Assembly: GCA_037042915.1 (NCBI GenBank)
Contig: CM073194.1
Coordinates: forward strand, 3,782,001-3,846,000
Origin: Auricularia sp. M13
Taxonomy: Eukaryota > Basidiomycota > Agaricomycetes > Auriculariales > Auriculariaceae
Direction of reading: 5' to 3'
Length of the DNA: 64,000 nucleotides
Part shown: positions 44,307 to 56,900 of the stretch, one piece after another
Position numbering within the stretch: position 1 is the first letter of the stretch
Layout: each line of letters begins with the position of its first letter
The notes under the pieces: model-generated
Seen by the model: only the letters and a program-made list of their open reading frames with translations
What the model was told of the DNA's origin: nothing
The model's database searches: none
Program-made: the position numbers and the translations under genes

Positions 44307-46109
44307 ACTTTGTTTTCCTAGTTTCGAACTGCTGCACCGGGGGCGCCACAGCGCAATCCCCGTCGAGCTGGGCATCGTGCGGCCCGTCGTTGCGACGAGG
44401 GCAGGCGCATTTTATGGAGAAATACTGCGTGTGCGAGCATAAGCATATACAACTGCGTCTGCGCATAACTGTGCGTGCCTTCTTGCGTCGCGCTTGAGTG
44501 TCTTGGTCTGGTGGCTACTCCGAAGCGAGCCCCGAGCACAGCACGCGACCGCGTCCGATACCTCCCAACTTCTCCGAGGCCGTGATCGTGTCCTTCGCCT
44601 TCAAAATACCTCGAATGAATGGGTGGAGCCAACAACCTTGCATGTTGTGTCGCATGCCGGGAGCGGGCGGATTGCCGCCGGAATCTCGCTGTCAAAACAA
44701 CTTACATCCGCGGACCCGGGCACGAGCTGGGCCGCGTACAACTTGCTCGCACAAGAGGCCTCCCGCGGATCGTGCCCGTTCGACCGTTCTGGCCCGTACA
44801 AGGCACCCGACCGCGGGCTTTATGAGCTCGATACGATCACTAGGCGCCAGTGTGTCTATTGTATTCATCGCCGCCGAGGACCGAGCAGAGAGCCTGAGCG
44901 ACAGAAGAGTCCGGAGGGTTTCCACAGTTCCTAGGCAGGTTTTCCAACGACCTCCTACTCGTGACGGTGGTGGCCTCAGGAATCGCGCCTCGATTTCTAT
45001 TCGACACAGAAGCGACGACCGCACGGCGCAGACGTCTTCGATGCAGCAGGCCGCCAGAAGCCCGGCTCCACCGTTTGCGTCATATATATCGCCTATTTTG
45101 GACGGAGCATGGACACTGCCATTGTCAAGAGTTCCGCGGACAGCACGAGGTGATTTCATATCCCGTCATTGAAGCAGAGCATGCCAAAACTCGATGGAGA
45201 CTGACATCAAGGCGAGAACAAAGAAGTCCACATAGGGGGGAGAAGACCACTGACAAGGCGCGGGGGTCCGGGAATCGCAGAATGAAGACAGCCGTTCAGC
45301 CGTCCTCCGTGTTTGAAGCGACGTACGAACTACCTCCAGGGCCTAGCAGTGTAATCCGAGTGCAGCAGACGCTCACTCGTTGTTGAAAGTCCAGGCCGTC
45401 AGATCGAAGCCAGAATGGAGGTCGGAGCAGTCAGCGCAAGTCAACGAAGCTCGAGCTAGGCCTTGGATAGGAGATGCACAAGTACACGACCTGCGATAGC
45501 GCCGCATGTTTACCGCGAAGCATAGAACATAGGTATCAGAGTACGATGGTCTGGACGATGACAGTCACCGAGACGGAGGCGGGTGACATCGTGTTGGTGA
45601 TGGTCAAGGCACCTGCGGGGTTTGAAATTTGGCTTTGTTTCGACCTGGGAGACTTTACGTAGGAGCGATGCAAGATAGCTGGAAATATGGTAGAATCAAC
45701 TTGCTGTTTTCTATTTAAGTATGAGAAAACTTCTCAGGCCGTCCAAAAAATTTCCAAACTTCTTGAAAATGACTATGAAGTGTACGTACACCCGAATCTG
45801 GCCGACTTGCGCCAAGCCCGGTTTCGACGTCTGCTCACAGATTCCAGTCTCCCATATTTGGCGCCACCCTTAATGCGGAGGTGCTGCTTCAGGGAATGTA
45901 CGTAAAAAAGAGCCGATATGGCCCTTGACAGCGGCGCATCGCGATACCGGTTGTTGACTGCGCAATCCATGCGCGGAAGCTGTATCGTGTCAGAAGCTTA
46001 TGCACAGGACGGGAGCTAGCGGCACTGAACGAAGGGTGACAACAAGCGCACAGAGAAAAGAGAAAATCACTGAGAGGTACAGTATTATACGATTGCGGCC
46101 TCGTCGGTT
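44307..46109. other. Long intergenic region
   Basis: Open frames up to 224 codons overlap here on both strands but show no domain motif and no splice-phased extension. Part is probably the extended promoter of the WOPR gene. Confidence 0.4.
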
Positions 46110-47650
46110 TCAGATCTTGAACGCCCAGGCGTAGTGCCACTTGGTGTACATCCGCTTGGCCCCGATCGAGCCCTGGAGTTCCTGCTCGGCGTGGTGGACC
46201 CATTCGTCGACAATCATCCGGGGATGCCCTTGACTGAGAAGCAGCGGTCTCCAGGCCTGCACAAACGTCTGGAAGGCCCAATATGGAAGAGAGTTCAGCA
46301 TTCCCATGGCATCAGGGTCCCGGGGAGCATGAAGCCCACGCGACTCGGATGCATGACGTACCTGAGTATTTCTCAGCATGAGCTTCCCCAGTTTCTCGCC
46401 ATTGCGTCCGAAGCCGTCGTCGCGGGCTCCAGACCAGCCAATGGGACAGTGGAACGCCTTGTACATCGGCGTCGAGAGCGTCGACAGTGAGGCCATCATG
46501 CTGGCGAAGTCGTTGCTCCTTCCGCGGACCCCGCGCATTTCGTCGACGGCGCGAACTTGCAGGAGCAGCCGCGCGACGTCGGATTTGGTGTTCTTGGCGA
46601 CAGGCCGCTTGTCCGCGCTGTAGAGGGAGAGATCGCCTCCGCACAGGACGAACAATCCGCCTTGTCGTGCACACATGAGGTCGGGGAGAAGGCTGGCCGA
46701 CTCAATGCGGCGCACCTGGCTTCAGGCACCTCGCCATCTCCCGCACCACGTGTGTGAAGTCCAGACTCTAACGTATACGGTGACGGCGGTCAGGGACTAC
46801 TGCCACAGTTGCAGCGAAGGCACCTGTGCGCCGTGACGAACCCCGTGGGCCATGCTCCTGCAGTGGACGATGTCGAACTGGCCCGCGAACTGCGCCAGGT
46901 CCTTCTGCGCGTCTCCCTGCACGAACCTGCGGCGGGGTTGGAGCTGGAGCTGAAGCCTCCGGGCGGGACAAGGTTCGGTCGGGGACAATGCTTACGTGCA
47001 GTTCGCCGGGGTGCCTCTGCATTTGGGGACGATACTGTCAACCGGCGGTCTGGCTCGGATGGGGGGGACGGGCCTTACATAGGGCGTGCGGGGACCAGAT
47101 CGAGCCCAACGACACGGGCGTGGGGGTGTTGCAGGGCCATGTCAACCGCCCTGCCAGTGGCCCAAATGCGCGTCAGACGATAGCGAGCACAATGTAAAGG
47201 CCGTAGCCACCGGTGGCGCCATGCGTTACACGCACCAGTGCCCTGAGCCAGAGCCAACGTCGAGGACGGCGGGGGCGCCGTCCCGCGCGAGAAGTCCCTG
47301 CACGACGTCTCCCGGCACAGGTAGCAGGCCGCCGACGAGAAGGCTCAGCATGACGTGCTGCACATTCAGGCGCTGTTCAAGTTCGCCCATCGCCCAATCC
47401 CACCGTGACGGAGCATGGAATGGAAACCAGCGAGAGAGAGCAGTGTGAGACGACGCAGCGTTCTCTCCGCCGGGAGAGGACGCACGTCAAACTCCTTATC
47501 GTCGGCGGGAAGCATGTAGGTCTGCGGATCGTGGTAAATTGCATGCATGAGGGCGCCGTGGCGGCCGCCACTGACGTTGTTGATGCTGCTGAACGTGCGC
47601 CCGTGGAGCTCGCGCAGCGTATCCGGGGCGACGACGGGAGCGAGGGCCAT
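46110..47650 (-). CDS. SAM-dependent methyltransferase (class I)
   Basis: The start is at 47648-47650 (MALAPVVAPDTLRELHGRTF). An N-terminal helix region (RLNVQHVMLSLLVGG) leads to the SAM-binding motif I VLDVGSGSG around 47255-47270. An intron follows, then RAVDMALQHPHARVVGLDLV, with the acidic residue of motif II in GLDL (about 47100-47150). FDIVHCRSMAHGV (46850-46890) fits the post-II/III strand of fungal UMTA/LaeA-like methyltransferases. The C-terminal helical part ends RMYTKWHYAWAFKI at 46110. Around six short introns are implied. The substrate is not evident. Confidence 0.82.
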
Positions 47651-47742
47651 GCCAGCGGATGGGGCGGGGGGATGGACGGAGATGTGTTGGGTGGTGGTTG
47701 GCAGGACAGATACGAAGCACCACCGCCGGCACTGGCATGCCG

Positions 47743-47750
47743 CTTATATG
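47743..47750 (-). promoter_or_regulatory. TATA-like box of the methyltransferase gene
   Basis: CATATAAG on the minus strand, about 95 bases before the start codon. Confidence 0.45.
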
Positions 47751-47759
47751 TTAACCAAA

Positions 47760-49703
47760 GCACGGTGCGCGGGCCGCAGACCAGACAGAAGGGGGAAGGT
47801 AGGAGGCCCAACACAGGGTGTGATCCCACCCACACGCTCACGCAACAACCAACAAGCACTGAACAGGGTGATGGCCGCCGCCACCTCCGCCCATGCGTGC
47901 CGGGATACAGTACAGCCTAAGAGACGCTCTGACACACGTGAGCACGCCGGAGATGAATCTGTGGCGTCAGATCCCAGCACCGTACGTGATTGAAGCTCGT
48001 GAGAAGAGAACCAGGATTTGTTTGTACGTGATTGCGGGGATTGCTTTACGTGTATGGATATTCCGGCCACCGGGCAGAGGCACACCGCGAGTGCAGACCC
48101 AAGTCGGAAGCGCGGGGAAGCCTCACGTGCTCAGTGATGTGTCTCTTGAGGAGCGATGTTAGTCGGTATTACACGTAATGTTATAGGTACGTACTCAGTG
48201 ACGAAGCACGCTGCAAATGCCACCTCATCTCCTTCGGCATCTGCAACTATCTGCTACCGTACAGCTTAACGCCCTTCCTGGTCTTGAACGTCCTAGTTAG
48301 GCCACGACGTGATTGTGGTCCGCGTCTTCCGGGATGGCTCAGAGCGCCGCCGTTCCAAATGCGATGCCGCGCATGATATGATAAGAGAGATCTAACCGCC
48401 AGTCTAACGGATCTCGTATGCACACGGTGGCTTGGTGAGTAAAGATGAAGGAGATCTCGAGGGAGTGTACCTGAATTATGAACGAATGGGATGCCCTTGC
48501 GATATTGACCGAGCACGAGGCTCAACCAACATTAACAAAATAATTCCTCCCGGTTCTGGCTGAATCTCCTGACCGGAGCTCCCGGTTCAACATCCGATGT
48601 TGAGGACGTGGATCGCAGTCTCGCAGATCCCGTCAGAGCGCGTTGTCATGCATGTCAATAATCATGCGTCACGTCTTGCTCTCGCCTTGGACTCTGGAGC
48701 AGCTGTCGCGGATTCCCGGCTGGTTCAACTTGCCGCACGCTCGTACCAACGTGATTCACGCTGGAGAGAATCAAGTGCTTAAGTACCCTGTCGACTTGAC
48801 TTCCAGCGCTCAGGCTCTCAGCCCACAGCTTCTGACATTTTCCGAGAACCAGCGATGGGAAGCCTGCCACAGACGAATACCACTAACGGTGCAATTGAGC
48901 CCGTTGTTGCTATAAAGCCACTGTATCGACCGTGTAGACGAACGAACCAAGGTATCGACAAGGACACACTGCGGCGCGCGGTGAGACGATATACGAGGAA
49001 ACTCCGAGAGACCGAAATAGCTGCGGGTTATTCCTAGCGTGCGGTGTTTATCGTATCTGCGATCTTCAGGGAGCTGACTGGCGTCTTTTTCTGAAGCGCT
49101 GGAAGTTCCAGACGAGAAGACAGCACAAGTGCTTTCACTCGACTTGGAGTCGTACAGCATCGCTCGGGACCGACGGCATGCATGGATTGTATGACGACGA
49201 GTGAGCAGAGTGAGCCCCTGAACGACCACACACAACTCGTCTTTCGCCCAAGAGTGCATTGCGCGCTTGACGTGCGTCGGGGATTGGATCACCGAAGAAG
49301 CATGATGAAGCATCCCGGACTGCGTAGGTGCTGCGTCCAGCGTGGGTCAGACTAGGTTGTTCTACTGCGTAGGTGCACAAAACGGAGAGTTCTCGAGCAC
49401 AAGAACTCAGAAGATAGCTCCAGAAGGAACCATGTGGGGGAGCTGCGCCACGCAGGACCGGGCCGACATGACATGGTGAGATCGTGCATGAGCTCATGGG
49501 CCGCAGACGCGGAAAACGGGGCCGGCAGCGAGTGCAGCGATCGCCAGGCGAGACCAGAACGGCGAAGCGGTGCCAAGGTCGCGGTCAAGAGTTTGAAACG
49601 GGCTGAACGGGAATGAGTCCGGCGCGGACATTGCCGGGGGACGCTCGAGGCCTCTTAGTTCAGCTCCAACCGCGCTCCAACTGACATCAACGCACCTCCC
49701 GCC
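47760..49703. other. Long intergenic region, nothing recognised
   Basis: Only short open frames without motifs. One ATG-started frame at 48661-48915 (+) shows a protein-like composition but no homology I recognise and no consistent splice extension. Confidence 0.35.
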
Positions 49704-51251
49704 ATGTTCAGTCCAGCGGCCATCGCATTGGCAGCGGCCCTCGCGCCGTCGCTGGCCACGGCGTACTCCTTCACGTTCGGCTCGACGCCCACCCAGTGCC
49801 AGAACGCAACCATAAATATCATTGGCGACGACGGCGTGCCGCCCTACAACATCCTCATCCTCGCCTACGGCCACCCGCCTGGCGGTAACGAAGTCCGCAA
49901 GATTATCTCGCACGACTGGACCGGTCAGTCGACCAGCGTGCAAATTGCTTTTCCTTCTAATTCCCAGTTTGTGGCCGTGGTGAGTGCAGTTTGGCTGCTT
50001 GCTTTTACTCGAATTAGCATTTATATTTCCAATACAGGTCAGCGACTCCAAAAGCGTGGGCTCTGGCGGCACCAGCGTGTCGGTCAACGTCGGGGTATCC
50101 GACGACACCTCGTGCCTGCCGAAATCCGTCACGCCGGCCTTCTACCTCTTTGTCGGCGACGAGACCAACACGGAGGACCCCGAAATCGACCAGTGCACGC
50201 CCATACGTCTCGCCTGGAGCAACACAGCGACCAAGTGAGCCCTGAGCACAATGTGCTACGCCGCAGCACCGCTAACGCGACGCCGAGCCAGCCCGGTATC
50301 AATTATCTGCGTCATCCCTGGCGGCAACTCGTTCAGCATCGACACGACCGCTGGTAAAGACATTGGCGACAACCAGATTGGCTTCAACTGGACGCCCGAC
50401 GTGCCTCAGTTCACGGACATTATCCTCGTTGCAGGTGATGCCTCTGGGCGCGGCAGCGGCGGCTCCACCGGCATCATCAACATTGGCGGCGGACCCAAGG
50501 ATTGCCTCACGGGAACGTTCCCATCCTCGACGCCGGGCACACCCGCGGGTGGTGTCTATGCAACCAACTCTAGCGGTGACAAGTCGCAGGGCGGCGGTGG
50601 AGCGTAAGTCATTGCTCACATGCAGCACACGCGAGAACCGTGCTGACTCCTGCCAGCAACATTGGCGCCATTGTCGGCGGCGTCATTGGCGGGCTAGTCT
50701 TTATAATCATCCTCCTGGCCGGCCTGCTGTTCTTCTTCTGGCGCCGGAGACGCGAGGCGCAGCGCATCAAGGAGAAGCCCGACCTGGCGGACGACCCGAC
50801 CACAGCCAACCAGCTCATTAACGCGAATAGCGATCCCCACCACCAGCTGCCCGCGGGGTACGAGCCGGAGCCGTTCATCGTCCCACCGTCGGTGCACTCG
50901 GGCTCGCGCCCGGGCACGCCCACGACGCAGACTGGTGGCATGGTGCTGCCCGCGAGCGCTGCGTGGCAGCGCCGGATGTCGAACAACTCCGCGAGCCAGC
51001 CGCGGCAGAGCACGGAGGGCGGCGACTCGAGCTCGTACGGCAACCTCTCGTCCGACCGCAAACACTACAACGGCCCGGGCCCGCTGCGGCCCGTCAACAT
51101 CATCCAGCACGACGACGGCGGCGCCATCTCGCCCGACGGCGAGGCCGAGACCGTCGAGCTCCCGCCCGCGTACGGCAACATCCGTCCGAGCGGCGCGGCG
51201 GGCAGCTCGTCGAATCCCGCGCCGCCGCCGATCGACCCGCCGCCAGCCTGA
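49704..51251 (+). CDS. Type I single-pass membrane protein, unknown function
   Basis: Four in-phase exons: 49704-49979, 50038-50234, 50292-50603 and 50657-51251. The signal peptide MFSPAAIALAAALAPSLATA is followed by an ectodomain of about 240 residues with few Cys, beta-rich in character (TPTQCQNATINIIGDDGVPP; VIPGGNSFSIDTTAGKDIGD). A Gly/Ser-rich juxtamembrane stretch precedes the membrane helix (IGGLVFIIILLAGLLFFFW) with RRRR right after it as stop-transfer. The ~180-residue cytoplasmic tail is disordered, Pro/Ser-rich, and ends PPPIDPPPA. The layout resembles fungal cell-surface sensor-like proteins with a SKG6/AXL2-type helix. Function is not known. Confidence 0.85.
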
Positions 51252-52077
51252 TCATCCAGCCGCATTCCCCGGTCTGTCATCCCGCCAATCCAGTGTACGT
51301 GTCGCAAAATTCCCACGTTGAACGTCCTCAATTGCATCCTCCCGCCTCCACACCACGGACTACCCCATTGTTTATCTTGCATCTTCCCGGGACAATCTGC
51401 CTCTGCCTTCTTGTTCACTTCCACACGTTCGCTCGTGCGCACACCTCTACTTTATACGCATTAGTTCTAACTTGTGTTTTCTTCGGCAATGACATGACTT
51501 CTGCAGCATCTGTACGCTCACACTGCATTTTATCTTACTCGCCGCCTTGGCTAATACTGAGGCCATGTTTTGCAGGCACTGTCGTAACTGATCAATTAAC
51601 TGAAGGAACTGCTCGTCTCACCATTCGTTAGCCCTCATCTCCAACCATCGCTCCGGCATGAATGAATGTATAGTATATATTAGGCCTTGTATGATGGCCT
51701 ACACGTAGAATTCAATGTGTTCTGGATAGCACGAAGTATGCACTGGCTCCGAGAATTTCGTTAGGTACGAGTTACTGCAGCGGTTCTCACATTGTCCGCT
51801 TGTGAGAAAAGTAACTCAGTTCGGCTTCTGGAATTCCCTCGGACTCCACGTAAGATTGGCTCATTCTCAGACTCAGGATCTGCTCACAGTGCGATCTCCA
51901 GCTGGAGCAGATCGTGCTCACTAGTGCAATCTTCATTCGGACTGCATAGCTCGGAGATAACGCCGAAAATGCCGAAGGCGCTTCGGAACGCCGTTGACAG
52001 GGTTGCGATACTATCGCTCCGAAGAATGATTATCGCATTTGTCATCACCGCGCTTTCCTTTGCTGCTGCACTCTCCC
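51252..52077. other. Intergenic region
   Basis: The 3' flank of the membrane protein gene and the promoter of the kinase gene. No further gene is seen. Confidence 0.4.
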
Positions 52078-53303
52078 ATGGCCGCTAACGATGATCCTGT
52101 TGTCATCCTAGTAGGCGTCGGGTGCGTTCGTCCGCGCAGAATACTGGAACGACGATAATGCTGACCGGTTGACTTAGAGGCGCAACGTGCAGCGGCAAGA
52201 CAACGCTCGCGAAGCAGCTGCGGCGTATACTGCCAGACAGTGTCATCGTGCACCAGGACGTGCGTCCAGACAGGCCGTGCTCTAGTCGTCGATATTGACG
52301 TTGAAGCGCGAAATTTACCAGGATTTTGCACCAGTGCGCCCGGCGCTGCAGCCACATTTTTGCTGCCAGTCGCTGGATCTGACTCTGCGCTGCTTGCTTC
52401 GTAGCCGCAAGAAACGCTGCCCATCCACCCGGTGTACAACGTGCAGGACTGGGACGACCCGCCCGGCGCGATCGACTGGCCGCGCTTCAGCGCCTTCCTG
52501 CGCACCGTCAAGCGCACCGGCGCCATCCCGCCCGACCACCGCAGCCACGACCACATGAACATCCAGCAGGAGGTCGCCTTCGATAATGAGCGCATCCAGC
52601 GGTGGCGCGAGCGCTTCCACGCCGAAGCCCGCAACGTCAAATGGGTCCTTGTGGACGGATTCTTGCTGTATTGGCTGAAGGTATTTCAGGGACTTGAACC
52701 TTAGATGCGCAACTGCTAAGCTATATTATAGGAAGCTGTCGATACGCTCGACGTGCGCTTTCTCCTGCGCGTTCCGAAGGACGTGCTCGTCCAGCGCCGA
52801 ATAGCCCGCCAGGGGTATTATACAGCAGGTTCGTGTCGTTCACATCCTCTCGTAGACCCATACTGACAAGCTTCAGGTGCGTCCTTCCTTCACGCTCGCC
52901 GCAGCTCTCTCAAAGCTCCTCCTTCCGGTGCTGCTTGCGCCTTTTATCTGTGTGTCCGCCTCCCGATCCCGCGCCGCGTTGCATTCTTGCTGACTCCCCC
53001 GACAATCAAGAACAATCCTCGGCCGCAGAGGGCGAGATGTGGGTCGACCCGCCGTACTACTTCGACGGCATCGTCTACCCGGCCTACGTCAAGGCGCACC
53101 AGCACCTCTTCGAGAACGGCGACGTCGAGCACGGCCAGCTGGTCCCTAACCCCGACGTCGGCAATGTCGTGTTGTTCGACGCGCTGACTATGAGCGCGGA
53201 CGAGCTGCTTGAGCGGGCGTGTGAGCTGCTTTATGAGCACGTCGAAGCGAGATTGGGTAAGGGCGAAGGGAAGGAAGGTCAGGGTGGCGCCCCTGCGCAA
53301 TAG
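52078..53303 (+). CDS. NRK1: Nicotinamide riboside kinase
   Basis: It phosphorylates nicotinamide riboside to NMN in NAD+ salvage. Six in-phase exons, 786 coding bases, 261 residues: 52078-52121, 52178-52259, 52322-52333, 52405-52680, 52732-52828 and 53029-53303. The start reads MAANDDPVVILVGVGGATCS, continuing GKTTLAK as the P-loop. The substrate-binding block HQDDFAPPQE comes next; its DFAP is a 12-nt exon of its own. Then come YNVQDWDDPPGAIDWPRF, WVLVDGFLLY, a lid-like LVQRRIARQGYYTA, and a C-terminal WVDPPYYFDGIVYPAYVKAH. All are typical of fungal NRK1. The stop at 53301-53303 is only 31 bases before the insertion point of the 6.2-kb transposon, which therefore displaces its native 3' UTR. 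Confidence 0.92.
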
Positions 53304-53326
53304 CATTGGATTTGAGGTGTGTTTGC

Positions 53327-53334
53327 CTCGTACC
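53327..53334. repeat. 8-bp target site duplication, left copy
   Basis: CTCGTACC directly precedes the left terminal repeat at 53335 and recurs at 59531-59538. Confidence 0.93.
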
Positions 53335-53352
53335 AGGCCCCCGGCTTATCCC
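53335..53352. repeat. Left terminal inverted repeat
   Basis: AGGCCCCCGGCTTATCCC, an exact inverse of 59513-59530. Confidence 0.93.
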
Positions 53353-53359
53353 GATAAGG

Positions 53360-53475
53360 CCCTCATCCAAAACTCCACACTTCGGGCCCGATTTGGGCGC
53401 CAACCTTGGATCCAAAAGTCCACACCTGGCGCTGCCGCTGGCCGGCAACATTCATCCAAAACTCCACACCACGGC
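53360..53475. repeat. Left subterminal repeat cluster
   Basis: Three copies of a CCAAAA(C/G)TCCACAC motif (near 53367, 53410 and 53457), each preceded by AT. They are probable transposase-binding sites. Confidence 0.75.
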
Positions 53476-53980
53476 ACCAGGCGGCACCACGTTCGAGCAT
53501 TGCGAGTCGGCAGGGTTTGGGTCAGGTGCGTGCTCGGCATCCCACCCCCACGCTGGGCACCTCGGCTATCCATGCACTTACGCATTGTCCGCGCAGATAT
53601 CGTGGTTCACGGGCCATGTAGCAGTGCAGCACTGACGTCGCGCGTCCACGCATCACAATATATTTCATTTCCACTTATTTTGCGTCTGATGAGCCGAAAT
53701 GCACCACGTTTGACTACACCACGTACCAGCGCAATAAAGGGAGCCCGTTACATGATCTTTTGCCAACGCTCTCTGATCCAAAGCGCTTTTCCCCCTGCAC
53801 ATTGCGCAACATGCTCCTTGGTGCCCATCGGCATCCCGCATTCCCGTCATCCGCTATTTGTCGTGCGTGCAGTTTCTGCAATGCTTCTTGCACTATCTAA
53901 TCGGCTCTAGCTTCTCTGCCCAACGCTGGCTTGTCCTTTCTGGAATCCAACTTCGTCAATGGTATGCATATTCATTCCAC

Positions 53981-56900
53981 ATGTTCCGAACGTCGACTGA
54001 CGTTGGTGATGTAGACCTCGTCGGCGGCTCTGCTGTTTCATCTGCACTGCCGTCGCGCGGCCCTCCTCGTTTCGACGAGCTCAAAGCCTCTGCTATAGTT
54101 TGGCTCAACGACATCCTCGCGACTCCAATAGGTCCTCGTGCTGCACTCGCTCGTGATTGTCTTGATATCGTCCAACGTCTCCCTGCCGGTGCTTTTGTCT
54201 CTGGATTTAGCCGCCATGTGTGTCTGACGACAGCTCATCTTCTTGAGTTCCTTGGCACGCATTGGATGCGCGATGAGCAGATCAACGCTGGCTACGAGCT
54301 TCTCCTTCGTGAACTGGGAAATAATCCACGCATTGCGGTCATGCCCTGCTGGCAGCTTGTCATTCTGGATTCATTCCGTTATGGTGTGGATGCCAACGAC
54401 GTTGACCGGGATCCCAATCGCCCCTACAACCCTCAGCGCCCGCGTCCTGGCGACGAGTGCATCGGGACGCTTACTGTAGACAGTGTCGTGGTGCCTGCGC
54501 ATGTTAACGGGAATCACTGGACGCTATTCATTGTGGACCTTCGAGCACGGACCGTCCTGTACCGTGACTCACGGAACACGCTAGCTTCACCTAACCGTCG
54601 CATGCTTTCGAATTTGACTTGGTGGCTGAGCGGCCTGCTTCCTGGTGCGAGCTGGGAGTACATCACCTCTGGTCCCCTCCCGCCTGTGCAGACCGATTCC
54701 CATTCTTGCGGGATCGTTATCTTATCTCACGTTGCGACGCTCTTCATGGGATACCCGCCTTGGACCCAGGAACAATGGCGGGAACACCGTATGGAATGGT
54801 TTATCCGGCTGTCCAAGATCTGGTCTGAAGATAGTATCGTAAGTCACCGCAGACAAGTTTGGATTGGCATGATTACTTACTCTTGACCTGTAGATGTCTG
54901 AGATGGCTGGTGCCATCGCCTCAAGCGAGATTGACGTGCCCATGGACGATTTGAACGATCTCTGCGCATTTGATTGCTCTGATATGACCGACAGCGCCGA
55001 TCTCGACGATTGTCGGCTGGCACCTGACGAGGCGGCCGAGCCGTGCGCGCCCTGGATTGCGCGTCTGCGCGCTCGTCAGGCGTCGGTCGTGCCAGACTCT
55101 GTTTCATCTTCTATGGATGCAGATCCTTCTCCAGACTATGTCCCATGTGGAGAACAGTCCGAGGACGACAGTGACTACGATTCTGATGCTACGGTACGCC
55201 CTGGATCTTCGGCTGCTGGTGCGGCAAAGGCAGCGCCGAAACGACAGTCCAGCTCGCGGCTTCCCGATGCGCCGCCTACGAAGAAACGCAGGCTGAACAC
55301 AAGCACTCATTCTTCGAAGGACAAAGCAAGTGCGCACCATTCGCACAAGCCCAACGCACAGCCGGTCGACCGAAGACTGGCGAAGTTTAGAGACAAGATC
55401 CGTGCTTCTGACCCAGCGGCGGCCTTCCCGCCCGACGATATTCAGTCCGTTCGCTGTGGGCGGTGTCTCGCGACAATCAGGATGCGCCGGCCATACGAGA
55501 CGGACCGCTTCACGCAGCATCGGCGCAGCACGTCATGTCTCTCGAAGGCCAAGGATGGCAGCCAGCCATCTGCTTCCGACGTCTTTCGCGCCTTTCTTGC
55601 TGCTCCCCGCGTTGGTCCCTCCGGCCCGCCAGCGAAGCCCCGTTCTGTGCCTTGTCCTGGACTATCTGCCGCTCGGAATGAACGCATTCGTGTCTACCTA
55701 GCCCGTAGTGCTGCGCCAGGCGGCGGTGCTCCTGCTCGTCACCTCATCGCTCTGAAGCTGTTCTCTGCTACCTGGGCTGACCTTTCGGACAATCAAAAAG
55801 ACACTGTGTGTGTTGCAGAGTCTCATCGGTATTCCTGGACCAACCGGCATGGACTGCAGACTGTATTCTCGACGGCCTGCAAGCAGACTGTCTCCGTACT
55901 CGGAGACGGTGAGCCCGTACCTTGCACTGCTTGCCATGCTCTTCTCTCGCTCAAATCGTTCAAGAACGCGCTTGCTCACCCAACACCACTCGCTAAGGAT
56001 CTTAAGTTCGTTCCAGCTGCTTATCGGCAACCTGAGATTGGCAATCTCTACATGCGCTTCCATGGACTGTCCGAACTCGTCGACAAGAATCTCACAAACG
56101 AAGCTCAGGTCTTGCACGATTTTTCTGCCGGCGTTCTCAGCGGTCGCTACAAGGACTGCGACGTTCTTCTCGGAGCGATTCAGGCGACTGTGATGAAGAA
56201 GAAGCGCGACGAGCGTGGAAAGGGTCTACAGAATATGCAGTATTCACCAGCCTTCGACAACGCTGGCATGGCTATTCGCGGCATCTCTCAGCGCGCATAT
56301 CAGGTCTGGTTAACTGTTTTCGGAGGACGTTCTGTTCGCAGCATTCGAGCGGTGCACGCAAAGTCCCTCAAGTTTGTGCCGGGTATCGACCGCGCTAATG
56401 TCTCTGCTGCCGCCGACGTTCTTGCATCCTATAACTACACCGGCCCTCTGATCCTTGCCTGGGATGATACCAAGCTCGAGCCGACTCTCCGCGAGATCTG
56501 TGTCGGTGCTGGCGTCTGGGTCGTCGTCGGCCAGGCTGGAGATCCTGTTTATGTTAAAGATCAAGCTTCACTCGAGGCTCTGCTTTCTGACAATGAGACT
56601 GAACTGGCGGATAAGGTATGTGGATGCACCTCCAGCTCAGTAGTAGCTCGCGCTAACCTTTCCACCTTCTAGCTGAGACTCTGGGTCTTGATTGTACCAG
56701 TACCGACAGTCCCACCGATCATCGTTGCTTCACAGTCGCGCGGCTCATCAGTCTCGGCGGCTGAGCTTTTCGGTGCGCATTGTCAACTTGAGCGGCTCCT
56801 CCACGAGCACAACCTGTTCCCAATTGCCTATGCGGCTGATGGGACTGAGACGGAACGGAAGCTCCAGCGTCAGATATCGGAACGATACAGCTCGACTGCG

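Noticed and set aside
44498-45172. 224-codon plus-strand frame in the WOPR upstream region
   Set aside because: The composition is Arg/Pro/Ser-rich without motif, several frames are open over the same bases, and no splice-phased extension was found.
52681-52731. tRNA-like string (inverse contains GGTTCAAGTCC) in an NRK1 intron
   Set aside because: The stretch is only 51 bases and cannot form a full cloverleaf. It has GTATTT..TATAG intron ends and joins in-phase exons.
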